This document shows positions 48,699 to 57,650 of a stretch of 64,000 nt of DNA, in pieces; positions within the stretch are counted from its first letter, which is position 1; every line of letters begins with the position of its first letter. The stretch comes from JALZKA01 sp963753385 (GTDB taxonomy: Bacteria; Actinomycetota; Thermoleophilia; Solirubrobacterales; 70-9), in assembly GCA_963753385.1 (NCBI GenBank), contig CAVWCC010000008.1:558001-622000 (forward strand), written 5' to 3'. A model generated the notes under the pieces. That model was not told the origin of the DNA and did no database searches. It was given only the letters and a program-made list of their open reading frames with translations. The position numbers were made by a program, and so were the translations under genes.

Positions 48699-49080
48699 CG
48701 TCGAGATCCTCGCGATCCTCGTGGCTGCAGTCGCGGCGTTCGTCCTCGGCGGCGCCTACTACGCACTGCTCGGCGCCCAACTCGCGACGGTGACCGACGT
48801 GAGCGGCGACGAGGAGATGCCGCCGTGGAAGCTGGGCCTCGAGTTCCTTCGCGGCCTGGTGCTCGCCGCTGTCGTGGCGGGGATCGCCGTCCAGGGCGAG
48901 ATCGACGAGATCGCCGGCGGTCTTCTGCTGGGGCTCGCCCTCTGGGTTGGGTTCCCCGCAGTGCTGTGGAGCGGCGCCGTGCTCCACGGCGAGGCCCGAT
49001 GGAGGCAGGCGGCGATCCACGCCGGCGACTGGCTCGCGAAGCTGCTCGTGATCAGTGCGATCGTGAGCGCCTGGCAGTGA
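48691..49080 (+). CDS. DUF1761 membrane protein
   Basis: This encodes 129 residues with four hydrophobic helices: ILVAAVAAFVLGGAYYALLG, the middle pair around FLRGLVLAAVVAGIAVQG and GLLLGLALWVGFPAVLWSGAVL, and the last LLVISAIVSAW. The W-x-G-x-x-L and family loop HGEARWRQAAIHAGDWLAK match DUF1761. Function unknown. Its ATG lies inside the previous gene's end with GGGAGG upstream; a GTG three codons earlier is an alternative start. Confidence 0.82.
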   Translation: MPDVEILAILVAAVAAFVLGGAYYALLGAQLATVTDVSGDEEMPPWKLGLEFLRGLVLAAVVAGIAVQGEIDEIAGGLLLGLALWVGFPAVLWSGAVLHGEARWRQAAIHAGDWLAKLLVISAIVSAWQ

Positions 49081-49131
49081 TCCTGGAGCGCGCCCGGGCC
49101 TCGAGGTCCGGGCGCGCGCCAGAATGGGGCG

Positions 49132-49587
49132 GTGTTCCGCAACATCCTCACCGCCATCGACGCCTCCGACACCGCCGCGCGCGCGTTCGACGCTGCCGCC
49201 GAGCTTGCGTCGTCCCTGAACGCGCGACTGACCGTGATCTCGGTCGTGCCGGAGGTGTCGAGCGGGGCCTACCGTGCGCCGATCGACCTCCAGGCGCTAC
49301 GCGCCGACGTCGAGCGCGACACGGAGCAGCTGCTGCGCGACGCGGTCGACCGCCTGCCGCCGGACCTCCCGGTCACGAAGATCCTCAAGCACGGCGACGC
49401 GGGCAAGCGGATCGTCGAGCAGGTCGAGGCCGGCGACCACGACCTCCTTGTGATGGGCTCGCGCGGCCGCGGCCGCGTCGCCTCCAACCTGCTCGGCAGC
49501 GTCGCCGCCCACGTCTTCTTCCACTCGCACGTGGCGATGCTCGTGATCCAGCCCGAGGGCGGCGGCGCGTCGGGGGCGGCGGCGTGA
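49132..49587 (+). CDS. Universal stress protein (UspA family)
   Basis: This encodes 151 residues from a GTG. The Usp fold is clear: FRNILTAIDASDTAARAFDAA at the start and the ATP-binding motif MGSRGRGRVASNLLGSVAAH, followed by VAMLVIQP. It should bind ATP and contribute to survival under stress or growth arrest. The C-terminus is Gly/Ala-rich. A sequence of about 50 bases upstream shows no clear promoter hexamer. Confidence 0.92.
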   Translation: MFRNILTAIDASDTAARAFDAAAELASSLNARLTVISVVPEVSSGAYRAPIDLQALRADVERDTEQLLRDAVDRLPPDLPVTKILKHGDAGKRIVEQVEAGDHDLLVMGSRGRGRVASNLLGSVAAHVFFHSHVAMLVIQPEGGGASGAAA

Positions 49588-49600
49588 CGGCGGCAGGTCT

Positions 49601-50259
49601 TTGAGTCTCGAGCCACTGGTCCTGGCCGTCGCAAGCGCCCTGCGTCCGGCGGCGCTCGCCGCGACCTACGCCCTGCTCTCCCGATCGCACCCGCGACGCC
49701 TGCTGATCCTCTACATCGCGGCTGGGTACGCCTTCAGCGCCACTCTTGGGATCGCAGCCGTGACGGCATTCCACGGCAACTATCTCTCACCGCCGAATGC
49801 TGTCGGCGCCATCCCCGATCTGATCGTCGGCGCGGCAGCGCTCGGCTTCGCGGGCTGGGTCGCTTCAGGGCGCGGCCTCATCCGCACCCCCGATGACCCG
49901 GCGGCCGTCGAACCCTGGGCCCTGCGGCAACTCCGCGACCCCTCGGTACGCACGGTCATGGCCGTCGGGGTCGCGACGCACCTCCCGGCCTCTTCTACCT
50001 GCTCGCGCTGAACGCGATCCTGGCCGAGCAACATACGCGCGCCTCCGAGGTCACCCAGGTACTGATCTTCAACGCGATCTGGTTCAGCGCTTCGCTCGCC
50101 GCGGTTTTCTTCGCCCTGGTTCGGCCCTCGGCGGCGAAGGACGCCATCGGGCGCGTCATCGGTTGGCTGCGGCAGCACGAGCGACCCATCGTGTTTGCCG
50201 TGTTCAGCGTCATCGGCATCTACCTCGTTGCCGACGGGATCATCCAACTGGCGGGCTAA
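49601..50259 (+). pseudogene. GAP-family (Sap/LysE-like) membrane protein, one -1 frameshift
   Basis: The first part, from a TTG (MSLEPLVLAVASALRP), has three helices and the conserved polar segment ALRQLRDPSVRTVMAVGVATHLP. At about 49987 one base is missing (CCCGGCC for CCCGGGCC); with it restored the frame continues as GLFYLLALNAILAEQ and two more helices to the stop at 50257-50259. The mycobacterial GAP/Sap family helps move lipids such as glycopeptidolipids and sulfolipid across the membrane. It converges on an MMPL gene, another lipid-transport type; whether they work together is unknown. Confidence 0.8.
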
Positions 50260-52424
50260 CCCGAGGAGTCGGCGAAGGCCGGCCGGCGCCGGCGGTCGAC
50301 CGACCCCTCGAGATCGATGCGCGGGACGAGGCGGTCCAGCCACTGTGGGAACCACCAGGCTCGGTCGCCCAGCAGCGTCATCACCGCCGGCGCGACGACC
50401 ATTCGCACGACCAGCACGTCGATCATGATCGCGGTGCCGAGCCCGATCCCGAAGATCTTGATGACCACATCGGGGTCGGTCGCGAAGCCGAAGAACACGG
50501 CGGTCATGATCGCTCCGGCCGCGAGGATCAACCGGCTCACCTTGCCGAGGCCGGCGACCACGCTCTCCCGCGGTCCCGCGCCGTTCATGTACTCCTCGCG
50601 GACCCGCGACAGCAGGAAGATGTTGTAGTCCATGCTGAGGCCGAACAGGATCGCGAACATGAACAGCGGGATGAAGGAGACGATCGGCACCTCGCCGTCA
50701 ACCCCCAACAGGCTCGAGCCCCACTCCCACTGGAACACCGCGACGACGACGCCGTACGCGGCGGCGATCGAGAGCAGGTTGAAGGCCGCCGACACCAGCG
50801 GCACCCAGATCGAGCGGAACACCGCCATCAGGAACAGCACCGCGAGGATCACGACGACGCCGATGAAGACCGGCAGGCGCTCCGTGATCTTGGAGGCCAT
50901 GTCCTCCTGGGTCGCCGTGTTGCCGCCGACGTAGACCTCGACCCCGCTGCCGGCGGTCGTCGCCGGGATCACGTCGTCACGCAGCGTCGCAACCAGGTTC
51001 GAGGTCCGCTCGTCCTGCGGCGCGGTCGCCGGCGTGACCGTGATCGTGGCGGCGTCGCCGCCCTCGTTGACCACCGGCTCCGAGACCGCCGCGACGCCGT
51101 CGGTTCGCTCGACCGCGGTAACAAGCCGCTCCAGGGTGGGACCCGACGGGCCGTCGGCCGGCAACGACCCGGCCAGCAGCAGGGTGCCGTTGAAGCCGGG
51201 CCCGAAGCCGTCGGCGAGCGTGTCGTAGGCGATCCGCGTCGTGCTGTCCTGGCGGTCGTTGCCGTCGTCCGGCTGGCCGAGGCGGAGGTCGGTGAACGGC
51301 ACCGCCAGCGTCAGCAGGACCGCGGCGCCGGCAAGGAGCGCGAGCCAGGGGCGGCGGGTCACCCGCTGGTCCCAGCGGGAGAGGAAGGAGGACGGGCGCT
51401 CGTCTGCCCGTTTCGGGCGGAGCCGCTTGGCAAACGCGCCCATCAGCGTCGGAAGGAGCGTGACCGCCCCGATCGCGACGGTTGCGACGACCACGGCGCT
51501 CGCGACGCCCATCCGGCCGACGAACGGGATGCCGGTCGCCAGCAGGCCGGCAATCGCCACGGTGACGATCGCCCCCGCGGCAAGCACCGAGGTCCCGGCC
51601 GTGCGGTTCGCGACCTCAGCGGCGTCGGGAACGCTGTCGCCGGCCGCGAGCTGCTCGCGGTAGCGGCCGACGATCAGCAGCGCGTAGTCGATTCCCGCGC
51701 CGAGGCCGAGCATGACCGCGAGCGTTGGGGAGACCTCCGGGATCGAGGTGATCCCTGCGCCCAGGGTCAGCAGCATCATCCCGGCGAACAGCGCGATCAG
51801 CGCGCTGATCAGGGTGAGGAGCATCGCCGAGACCGAGCCGAAGACGAGGGTGAGGACGATCACGGCGACCGCGACCCCGATGAGCTCGCCGATCGGCGCC
51901 ATCTGCTCCTCGGCGACGTCAACGACAGGCCCCCTCATCGCGACGTTGAGCCCGTCGCCCTCGGCGCTGCGAGCCGCGCTCTCGAAGTCCTTGGCGGCCT
52001 CGGTCTCGACCTCGAAGGCCGGCTGGTCGTACTGGACGGTGGCGAACGCAACGCTGCCGTCCTCGGAGACCGAGCCGGCGCCGTTCTTGGCAAGCGGGTT
52101 GCTCACGGACGTGACGTCCGGGAGTTGCGCGATCTCGCGGCGGGCATCGGTGATCGCTTCCGCCCGCGAGCCGTCACGCACCGTCCCCTCGTCCGTATAG
52201 AAGACGACCGTCGCGCCCTCGTTGGCCGCCGCCGGGAAACGCTGCTCGAGCAGGTCGAGCGCCTGCTGGGACTCGGTCCCCGGAACCTCGAACTCGTCGC
52301 TGAACGCGCCGCCCACGGTGCCGGCGAGGGCGCCGAGCGCCGCGAGGACGACGGCGGCGATCACCAGCGAGCGCCGCCAGTGAAGCGAGGCGGAGCGGGC
52401 GATCCGGGCGAGAACAGCGGTCAT
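50256..52424 (-). CDS. MMPL-family (RND-type) transporter, divergent from TetR
   Basis: This complete 722-residue protein has helix 1 (VIAAVVLAALGALAGTVGG), a first extracytoplasmic domain, the motif LGAGIDYALLIVGRYREQL in the first helix bundle, a second extracytoplasmic domain, and FGLSMDYNIFLLSRVREEY in the second. The proton-relay Asp/Tyr pairs are intact. It belongs to the same group as the fragment at 1-856. A TetR gene and an AT-rich palindromic region lie directly upstream, so it is probably the drug or lipid exporter controlled by that repressor. Confidence 0.94.
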   Translation of the reverse strand: MTAVLARIARSASLHWRRSLVIAAVVLAALGALAGTVGGAFSDEFEVPGTESQQALDLLEQRFPAAANEGATVVFYTDEGTVRDGSRAEAITDARREIAQLPDVTSVSNPLAKNGAGSVSEDGSVAFATVQYDQPAFEVETEAAKDFESAARSAEGDGLNVAMRGPVVDVAEEQMAPIGELIGVAVAVIVLTLVFGSVSAMLLTLISALIALFAGMMLLTLGAGITSIPEVSPTLAVMLGLGAGIDYALLIVGRYREQLAAGDSVPDAAEVANRTAGTSVLAAGAIVTVAIAGLLATGIPFVGRMGVASAVVVATVAIGAVTLLPTLMGAFAKRLRPKRADERPSSFLSRWDQRVTRRPWLALLAGAAVLLTLAVPFTDLRLGQPDDGNDRQDSTTRIAYDTLADGFGPGFNGTLLLAGSLPADGPSGPTLERLVTAVERTDGVAAVSEPVVNEGGDAATITVTPATAPQDERTSNLVATLRDDVIPATTAGSGVEVYVGGNTATQEDMASKITERLPVFIGVVVILAVLFLMAVFRSIWVPLVSAAFNLLSIAAAYGVVVAVFQWEWGSSLLGVDGEVPIVSFIPLFMFAILFGLSMDYNIFLLSRVREEYMNGAGPRESVVAGLGKVSRLILAAGAIMTAVFFGFATDPDVVIKIFGIGLGTAIMIDVLVVRMVVAPAVMTLLGDRAWWFPQWLDRLVPRIDLEGSVDRRRRPAFADSSG

Positions 52425-52474
52425 CTGGGGCCTCCTGGGGCTGGGTGACAGGCACGATTAGCGCAGAATAACAC

Positions 52475-52526
52475 AGTGAGTGCAAATTTGCGTCCACCGT
52501 TGATTCACATAAACCGCAAACTCACT
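52475..52526. promoter_or_regulatory. Probable TetR operator region
   Basis: In an AT-rich 134-base divergent region, AGTGAGT (52475-52481) followed by the perfect palindrome GCAAATTTGC (52482-52491) is mirrored by GCAAACTCACT (52516-52526), whose complement reads AGTGAGTTTGC. The two inverted half-blocks flank the promoters of the MMPL and TetR genes. This fits autorepression and exporter control by the TetR protein. Confidence 0.6.
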
Positions 52527-52545
52527 TTGACTGCAGGATCCGCGT

Positions 52546-52551
52546 TATCAT
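52546..52551 (+). promoter_or_regulatory. Candidate -10 element (TATCAT) for the TetR gene
   Basis: TANNNT hexamer ending seven bases before the ATG at 52559, next to the proposed operator; a TTGACT lies at 52527-52532 but with a short spacer. Confidence 0.4.
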
Positions 52552-52558
52552 GTGGCCC

Positions 52559-53189
52559 ATGGAAGTCACAGCCGGACTCAGAGAGCGCAAGAAGCAGCGG
52601 ACTCGCGAGGCGATCGTCGAGGCTGCGTTCGAGCTGTTCGCCGAGCAGGGATTCGAGGGCACCACGATCGCCGAGATCGCCGAGGCAGCCGAGATCGCGC
52701 CGCGGACGTTCTTCTCGTACTTCCCCTCGAAGGACGACGTCGTCTTCTACGACTTCGAAGAGGGGATACGAGATGGTCGCCGGGTGGTTTCGGGACCGGG
52801 AGCCGGGCACCACCGCGATCGATGCCCTGCGAAGGGGCATCGGCGACATTCGAGGGGGAGGCCGGGGAGGTTGACCAGGCCCACTTGCGGGAGAAGCGAC
52901 TGCGACACCGGCTGATTCGCGAAAACGAGTCGCTCGCGGCCCATGCCGAGCTATCTCAAGGGCAAGTACGGGGACATACTCGCGGAGGCGGTCGCCGACG
53001 ACCTCGGCGACGCGCCCACCGATCTGCGCCCGCGGCTGGTCGGAGCGGCCACCACTGCGGCGATAGAGCGTGATCGACGACCTGCCGGACGAAGACGTCG
53101 AGCACTCGGCGGAGACGCTCGACAGCCTGTTCACGTTCCTTCGCAGCGGGCTCGCCGCCATGCAGGAGCAGGCCGGCCGCGCCCACTAA
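52559..53189 (+). pseudogene. TetR-family regulator, four +1 frameshifts
   Basis: The N-terminal helix-turn-helix is intact: FELFAEQGFEGTTIAEIAEA and TFFSYFPSKDDVVFYDFE. The ligand-binding domain is spread over frames: GYEMVAGWFRDREPGTTAID (break about 52770), then FEGEAGEVDQAHLREKRLRH (about 52846), then YLKGKYGDILAEAVADDLGD (about 52945), then VIDDLPDEDVEHSAETLDSL and ...QEQAGRAH to the stop at 53187-53189 (about 53071). That stop overlaps the HAD gene start by one base, which shows where the true gene ends. Decay or sequence errors are both possible. Confidence 0.85.
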
Positions 53190-53845
53190 TGATCGCCGCG
53201 GTCGTCTTCGACCTCGACGGACTTCTGCTCGACTCGGAGGCGGCTTGGGATTCGGCTCGACGAGAGCTCGTCCGAGAGCGCGGCGGCACCTGGACGGAGT
53301 CGGCGACGCGGGACATGATGGGCATGAGCTCGCCGGAGTGGTCGCGCTATCTGGCCGAGGAGCTTGGCGTGGAGCTGCCGCCCGAGGAGATCTCGGACCT
53401 CGTCCTCGCCCGGGTCCTCGCGGGCTACCGGGAGGAGCTGCCGCTCCTGCCCGGGGCGGTGGAGGCGGTCGAGCGCCTGGCCGCCCGCTGGCCGCTGGGA
53501 CTCGCCTCGTCGTCGAACCGCGAAGCGATCGAGCTCGTGCTCGAGCTGTCCGGCCTCGGGCGGCACTTCGCGGTCTCGCTCTCGTCGGAGGAGGTCGCCC
53601 GCGGCAAGCCCGCGCCGGACGTCTACCTGGAGGCCGCCCGCCGGCTTGACGTCGCCGCCCGCGAGTGCGTCGCGGTCGAGGACTCCGAGAACGGGATCCG
53701 CTCCGCGAGCGCCGCCGGGATGAGCGTGATCGCCGTGCCGAACGCCGAGTTCCCGCCCGCGGAGGCAGCGGTCGCGCTCGCCGACCGCGTGATCGGCTCG
53801 CTCGCCGAGCTCACCCCTGATCTGGTCGAGGAGCTCGACCACTAG
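53189..53845 (+). CDS. HAD-family phosphatase (beta-phosphoglucomutase/DOG phosphatase-like)
   Basis: This 218-residue intact HAD hydrolase has motif I VVFDLDGLLLDSEAAW (nucleophile Asp), motif II SSSNREAIE, motif III with Lys in ARGKPAPDVY and motif IV VEDSENGIRSA. It has an inserted helical cap after motif I (subclass I). Probable substrates are sugar phosphates. It overlaps the TetR stop in TAATG, implying co-translation with a regulator, and converges on the GH65 gene with overlapping ends. It keeps a single open frame while both neighbours are broken. Confidence 0.92.
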   Translation: MIAAVVFDLDGLLLDSEAAWDSARRELVRERGGTWTESATRDMMGMSSPEWSRYLAEELGVELPPEEISDLVLARVLAGYREELPLLPGAVEAVERLAARWPLGLASSSNREAIELVLELSGLGRHFAVSLSSEEVARGKPAPDVYLEAARRLDVAARECVAVEDSENGIRSASAAGMSVIAVPNAEFPPAEAAVALADRVIGSLAELTPDLVEELDH

Positions 53846-56199
53846 GTCGGCGACGAGCGGGCGCCCTGCCCTTCGGCTGACGCGGGGCGGGCAGGTCCGG
53901 AGCGGCGGGGATCGGGCGGCTCACGGTCTCCCCGTGCGGGACGGTGACGGCTTCGCCGTGATGGGTGATCTCGAACGGCTCGCCGTCGAGCACGCGTGTA
54001 GCGGGCCTCCCCGTGCAGGATCTCGATCGCGAGGCGCCGGCCGGCGAAGCAGACGCGGAAGGCGAGGCGGTCGAGCGCATCCGGGGAGCCTCGGGGTGAA
54101 GCTCAGCGACCCGCCGTGATCGCGCATCCCGCCGAAGCCGCAGACCGCCGCGATCCAGGCCCCGGCCAGGGAGGCGAGGTGGACCCCGTCGCGGGTGTTG
54201 TGGTGGATGTCGCCGAGGTCGAGCAGGGCGGCCTCGGCGAAGTAGTCGTAGGCCAGCTCGAGGTGCCCGACCTCCGCCGCGACGACGGCCTGGATGCAGG
54301 CCGAGAGCGAGGAGTCGCGGACGGTCAGCGCCTCGTAGTAGGCGAAGTCGCGGGCCTTCTCGTCGGCGGTGAACGCGTCGCCGCGCGTGAACAGGGCCAT
54401 CACCAGATCGGCCTGCTTTACGACCTGCTTCCGGTAGAGGTCGAAGTACGGGAAGTGCAGCAACAGCGGGTACTGGTCCTCGCCTGTGCCCTCGAAGTCC
54501 CAGACGGCGTGCTCGGTGAACTCCTCGGCCTGCGGGTGCACCTCGAGCTCCGAGTCGTAGGGGATCAGCATCGCGTCGGCGGCATCGCGCCAGCCCGCCG
54601 CCTCCTCGGGGTCGATCCCGAGCTCGCGGGCGCGGTCGGGGTGGCGCTCGACCGCGTCCGCCGCGCCCCGCAGGTTTCGCTGGGCCATCAGGTTCGTGTA
54701 GACGTTGTTGTCGGCGATGGCGCTGTACTCGTCGGGACCGGTGACGCCGTCGATCCGGAAGCGCCCGTGCGCGTCGTGGTGGCCGAGCGAGCGCCACAGG
54801 CGCGCGGTCGCCACCAGGAGCTCGATGCCGAAGTCGCGCTCGAACTCCTCGTCGCCGGTGGCGTTCACGTAGCGGATGACGGCGTCCGCGATGCCTGCGT
54901 TGACGTGGAAGCCGGCCGTGCCCGCCGGCCAGTAGCCGGAGCACTCCTGGCCGCGGATCGTCCGCCACGGGAAGGTCGCTCCGTCCAGCCCCAGGACCTC
55001 CGCGCGCGCCCGGGCCAGGTCGAGGGTGGAGTGGCGCCAGCGCAGGGCGTCGCGCGCCGCGTCCGGCGCGGTGTAGGTCAGGACCGGGAGCACGAACGCC
55101 TCGGTGTCCCAGAACGTGTGCCCGTCGTAGCCCGATCCGGTCAATCCCTTGGCCGGGATCGCCCGCTGCTTCGGCGCGTGCGGCCGACTGAAGGGTGTGG
55201 AAGAGGGCGAAGCGGACCGCCTGCTGAACGCTCGGCGTCGCCGCCGACCTCGACGTCGGCCCGCTCCCAGAAGCCGTCCAGGTACTCGCGCTGGCCGTCC
55301 GCCAGACCCTCCCAGCCGCTTCGCCGGGCGCTCGCGAGCGCGGCTTCGACCTGGTCGCGGACGGACGGCAGCGAACGCCGTCTCGACCAGCCGTACGCCA
55401 GCAGCTTGACCAGGCGGAGGCGCTGTCCCGGTTCGAGCTCGGTGGCGATCGTCACCCGGCCGAGGTCGGCGGTGCTCTCGGTCGTGGTCGCTCGCCCCGG
55501 GACCGGCTTCGATCAGATGATCCATTCCGGCGGCCATCCGCAGTTCGCTCGCCGCTGTCCGGTGAACGAGCACCACCCGTTCTGACGTGGTGCGAGAAGA
55601 ACTCCGATTGGAGCGCCGCGCCGACACCGCCCCCGGCACGAGGATCCTTCTCCACCGCCTCGGGCAGCGGCTCGTTCGCGACCAGCTCCGACTGGACCAC
55701 GAACCTGGCCGGCTCGTCGAGCGGCTCGACCTCGTACAGGATCGCCGCAACGGACCGGTGCACGAGCGAGACGAGCCGCGCCGACATGATCCGAACCGCC
55801 TGCCCGGCCGGCGAGACCCACTCCGCCTCCCGGCGCAGGAGCCCGGTTCGGAACTCGAGCCTGCGTTCGTGCTTTCGCAGCTCCCCGTAGCGGACGTCGA
55901 ACGGCTCGTCGTCGACGAGCAGCCGGATGATCTTGCCGTTGGTGACGTTCACCACGGCCTGCCCTGCCTCCGGGTAGCCGTAGCCGCCCTCCGGCGTAGG
56001 GCAGCGGCCGGGTCTCGTAGAAGCTGTTCAGGTAGGTCCCGGGCAGGCCGTGCGGTTCGCCCTCCTCGAGGTTCCCGCGGAGCCCGATGTGCCCGTTCGA
56101 CAGGGCGAGGATCGACTCGCTGTGGGCCAGCACCGAGAGATCGAGGTGGGACTCGGAGACCGCCCACGGCTCGCAGTTGAAGCAGGGGTGGGAGATCAC
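53811..56199 (-). pseudogene. Glycoside hydrolase family 65 phosphorylase (trehalose/maltose/kojibiose type), at least seven +1 frameshifts
   Basis: Pieces of one GH65 protein lie in all three minus frames. From the GTG at 56199: CEPWAVSESHLDLSVLAHSE, GYPEAGQAVVNVTNGKIIRL, RVVLVHRTAASELRMAAGMD, LEPGQRLRLVKLLAYGWS, VQQAVRFALFHTLQ, then the long catalytic block with GLTGSGYDGHTFWDTEAFVL, the general-acid motif DGVTGPDEYSAIADNN, and KQADLVMAL. The tail reads DALDRLAFRVCFAGRRLAIE then VLDGEPFEITHHGEAVTV. Breaks fall near 55993, 55582, 55505, 55213, 55165, 54093 and 54002. The exact C-terminus is unclear. It phosphorolyses an alpha-linked disaccharide to beta-glucose 1-phosphate, which the next gene would isomerise. 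Confidence 0.85.
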
Positions 56200-56939
56200 C
56201 GGTCCTCCAATAGCTCCTCGAGGTCGCCGACGACCACCGTCGCCCCGTGCTCGCGCAGCCCGTCCGCGTGGCCGACGCGGTCGACGCCGATCACGCAGGC
56301 GAAGCCGCCCGCCCGGCCGGCGGCGACCCCGGCGAGCGCGTCCTCGAACACCGCTGCCTCCTCCGGCCGAACGCCGAGCGCCCGAGCCCCGGCGAGGAAC
56401 GTGTCCGGCGCCGGCTTGCCGGCGAGCCCCTCGCGCTCGGCGACGACCCCGTCGATCCGCGTCTCGAGGAGCCCCTCGATTCCGGCCGCGACGAGGACGT
56501 CGCGGCAGTTGGTGCTGGACGAGACAACGGCGCGCCGCAGCCCGGCGTCGCGCGCGGCCTCGAGATAGCGGACGGATCCCTCGTAGGGCTCGACGCCCTG
56601 GTCGTGGATCAGCGCCAGGACCAGCTCGTTCTTGCGGGTGCCGAGCCCCCGCACGGTTTCGGAACCCGCGGGGTCGTCGTCACCGCCCTCGGGCAGCTCG
56701 ATCCCTCGCGACGCCAGGAACGAGCGCACGCCGTCGGTGCGGGGCTTGCCGTCGACGTACTCGCCGTAGTCGCCCGCCAGGTCGAAGGGCACGAACTCGC
56801 CACCCGCCCGCTCGGCCCGGCCGCGCAGGTACTCGTCGAACATCTGCTTCCAGGCCGCGGCATGCACCTTCGCCGTCTGTGTAAGGACGCCGTCGAGATC
56901 GAACAGGCAAGCCCGCACGCCGGTCGGTAGGCCAAGCAC
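56196..56939 (-). CDS. pgmB: Beta-phosphoglucomutase family HAD protein
   Basis: This 247-residue HAD protein has motif I CLFDLDGVLTQTAKVHAAAW (with the TQTA/H variation of beta-PGM), the helical cap, motif II VVSSSTNCRDVLVAAG, the Lys motif GLAGKPAPDTF and motif IV VFEDALAGVAAGRAG. It converts beta-glucose 1-phosphate to glucose 6-phosphate. The stop overlaps the GH65 start (GTGA), and this pairing is standard for phosphorylase operons, also seen as Rv3400-Rv3401 in M. tuberculosis. The start is a GTG at 56939. Confidence 0.93.
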   Translation of the reverse strand: MLGLPTGVRACLFDLDGVLTQTAKVHAAAWKQMFDEYLRGRAERAGGEFVPFDLAGDYGEYVDGKPRTDGVRSFLASRGIELPEGGDDDPAGSETVRGLGTRKNELVLALIHDQGVEPYEGSVRYLEAARDAGLRRAVVSSSTNCRDVLVAAGIEGLLETRIDGVVAEREGLAGKPAPDTFLAGARALGVRPEEAAVFEDALAGVAAGRAGGFACVIGVDRVGHADGLREHGATVVVGDLEELLEDR

Positions 56940-56971
56940 GCACCGAGCATAGTTGCGCCGCCGAGCGGGCC

Positions 56972-57650
56972 TCAGACCGGCAGCGGGTCTTCCAATGTGG
57001 CCACCACGTGGTCGGCGCCGGCCGCCTCGAGCTCGGCCGCGCCGTACTCGCCGGTGGCGACGCCGACGATCCTGATCCCGGCGCCGTGCGCGGCGTCGAC
57101 GTCCACCGGCGTGTCCCCGAGTGCGATGCAGCGCGCGCGGTCGAGCTTGCCCCCGGACACGAGCTCGGCCCGCTCGAGCGCCTTGCGCGCGACGTCGACC
57201 CGCTCGTCCGCGTCCGAGCCGTAGCCCCCGAAGCTGAAGAAGTGATTGAGGTTCGCGCGGGCGAGCTTGATGTGCGCCGCCGCTTCGACGTTCCCGGTGA
57301 TCAGGCCGCAAAGCCTGCGCCTCCTCGGCGAGGCGCTCGAGCAGGCGCTCGGCACCGGGCAGCACGCGGTAGCTCTCCGAATTCGTGACCTCCTCGGGCA
57401 GGTAGCGGAGCCGCAGCGCCATCAGCCGCGCCATCTCCTCGCCGGTCGGCTCGCGGCCGATCGCGCCGCGAAAGCTCGTCAGGCCGACGACGGGATCGGT
57501 CACCCCCTTGCCGGTGTAGTCGCCGACGTTCACCTCGATCCCGTGCAGCTCGGCGAAGGCTCGCCGCCAGGCGCGGTCGCTGGCCCCGCCGGTCGAGATC
57601 AGAGTGCCGTCGATGTCGAACAGCACGGCGCCGGCGCCGGCGTCAGCCAT
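56972..57650 (-). pseudogene. HAD-family hydrolase, one +1 frameshift
   Basis: From the ATG at 57650: VLFDIDGTLISTGGASDRAW (motif I) with a cap ending ERLLERLAEEA. At about 57315 one extra base breaks the frame; the next frame continues LCGLITGNVEAAAHIKLARA, HFFSFGGYGSDADERV and the motif IV region ALGDTPVDVDAAHGAG to a stop at 56972. The protein would be a phosphoglycolate-phosphatase-like enzyme. It starts inside the end of pgi (eight-base overlap) and lies in the carbohydrate operon, perhaps to remove inhibitory sugar phosphates. Confidence 0.85.
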
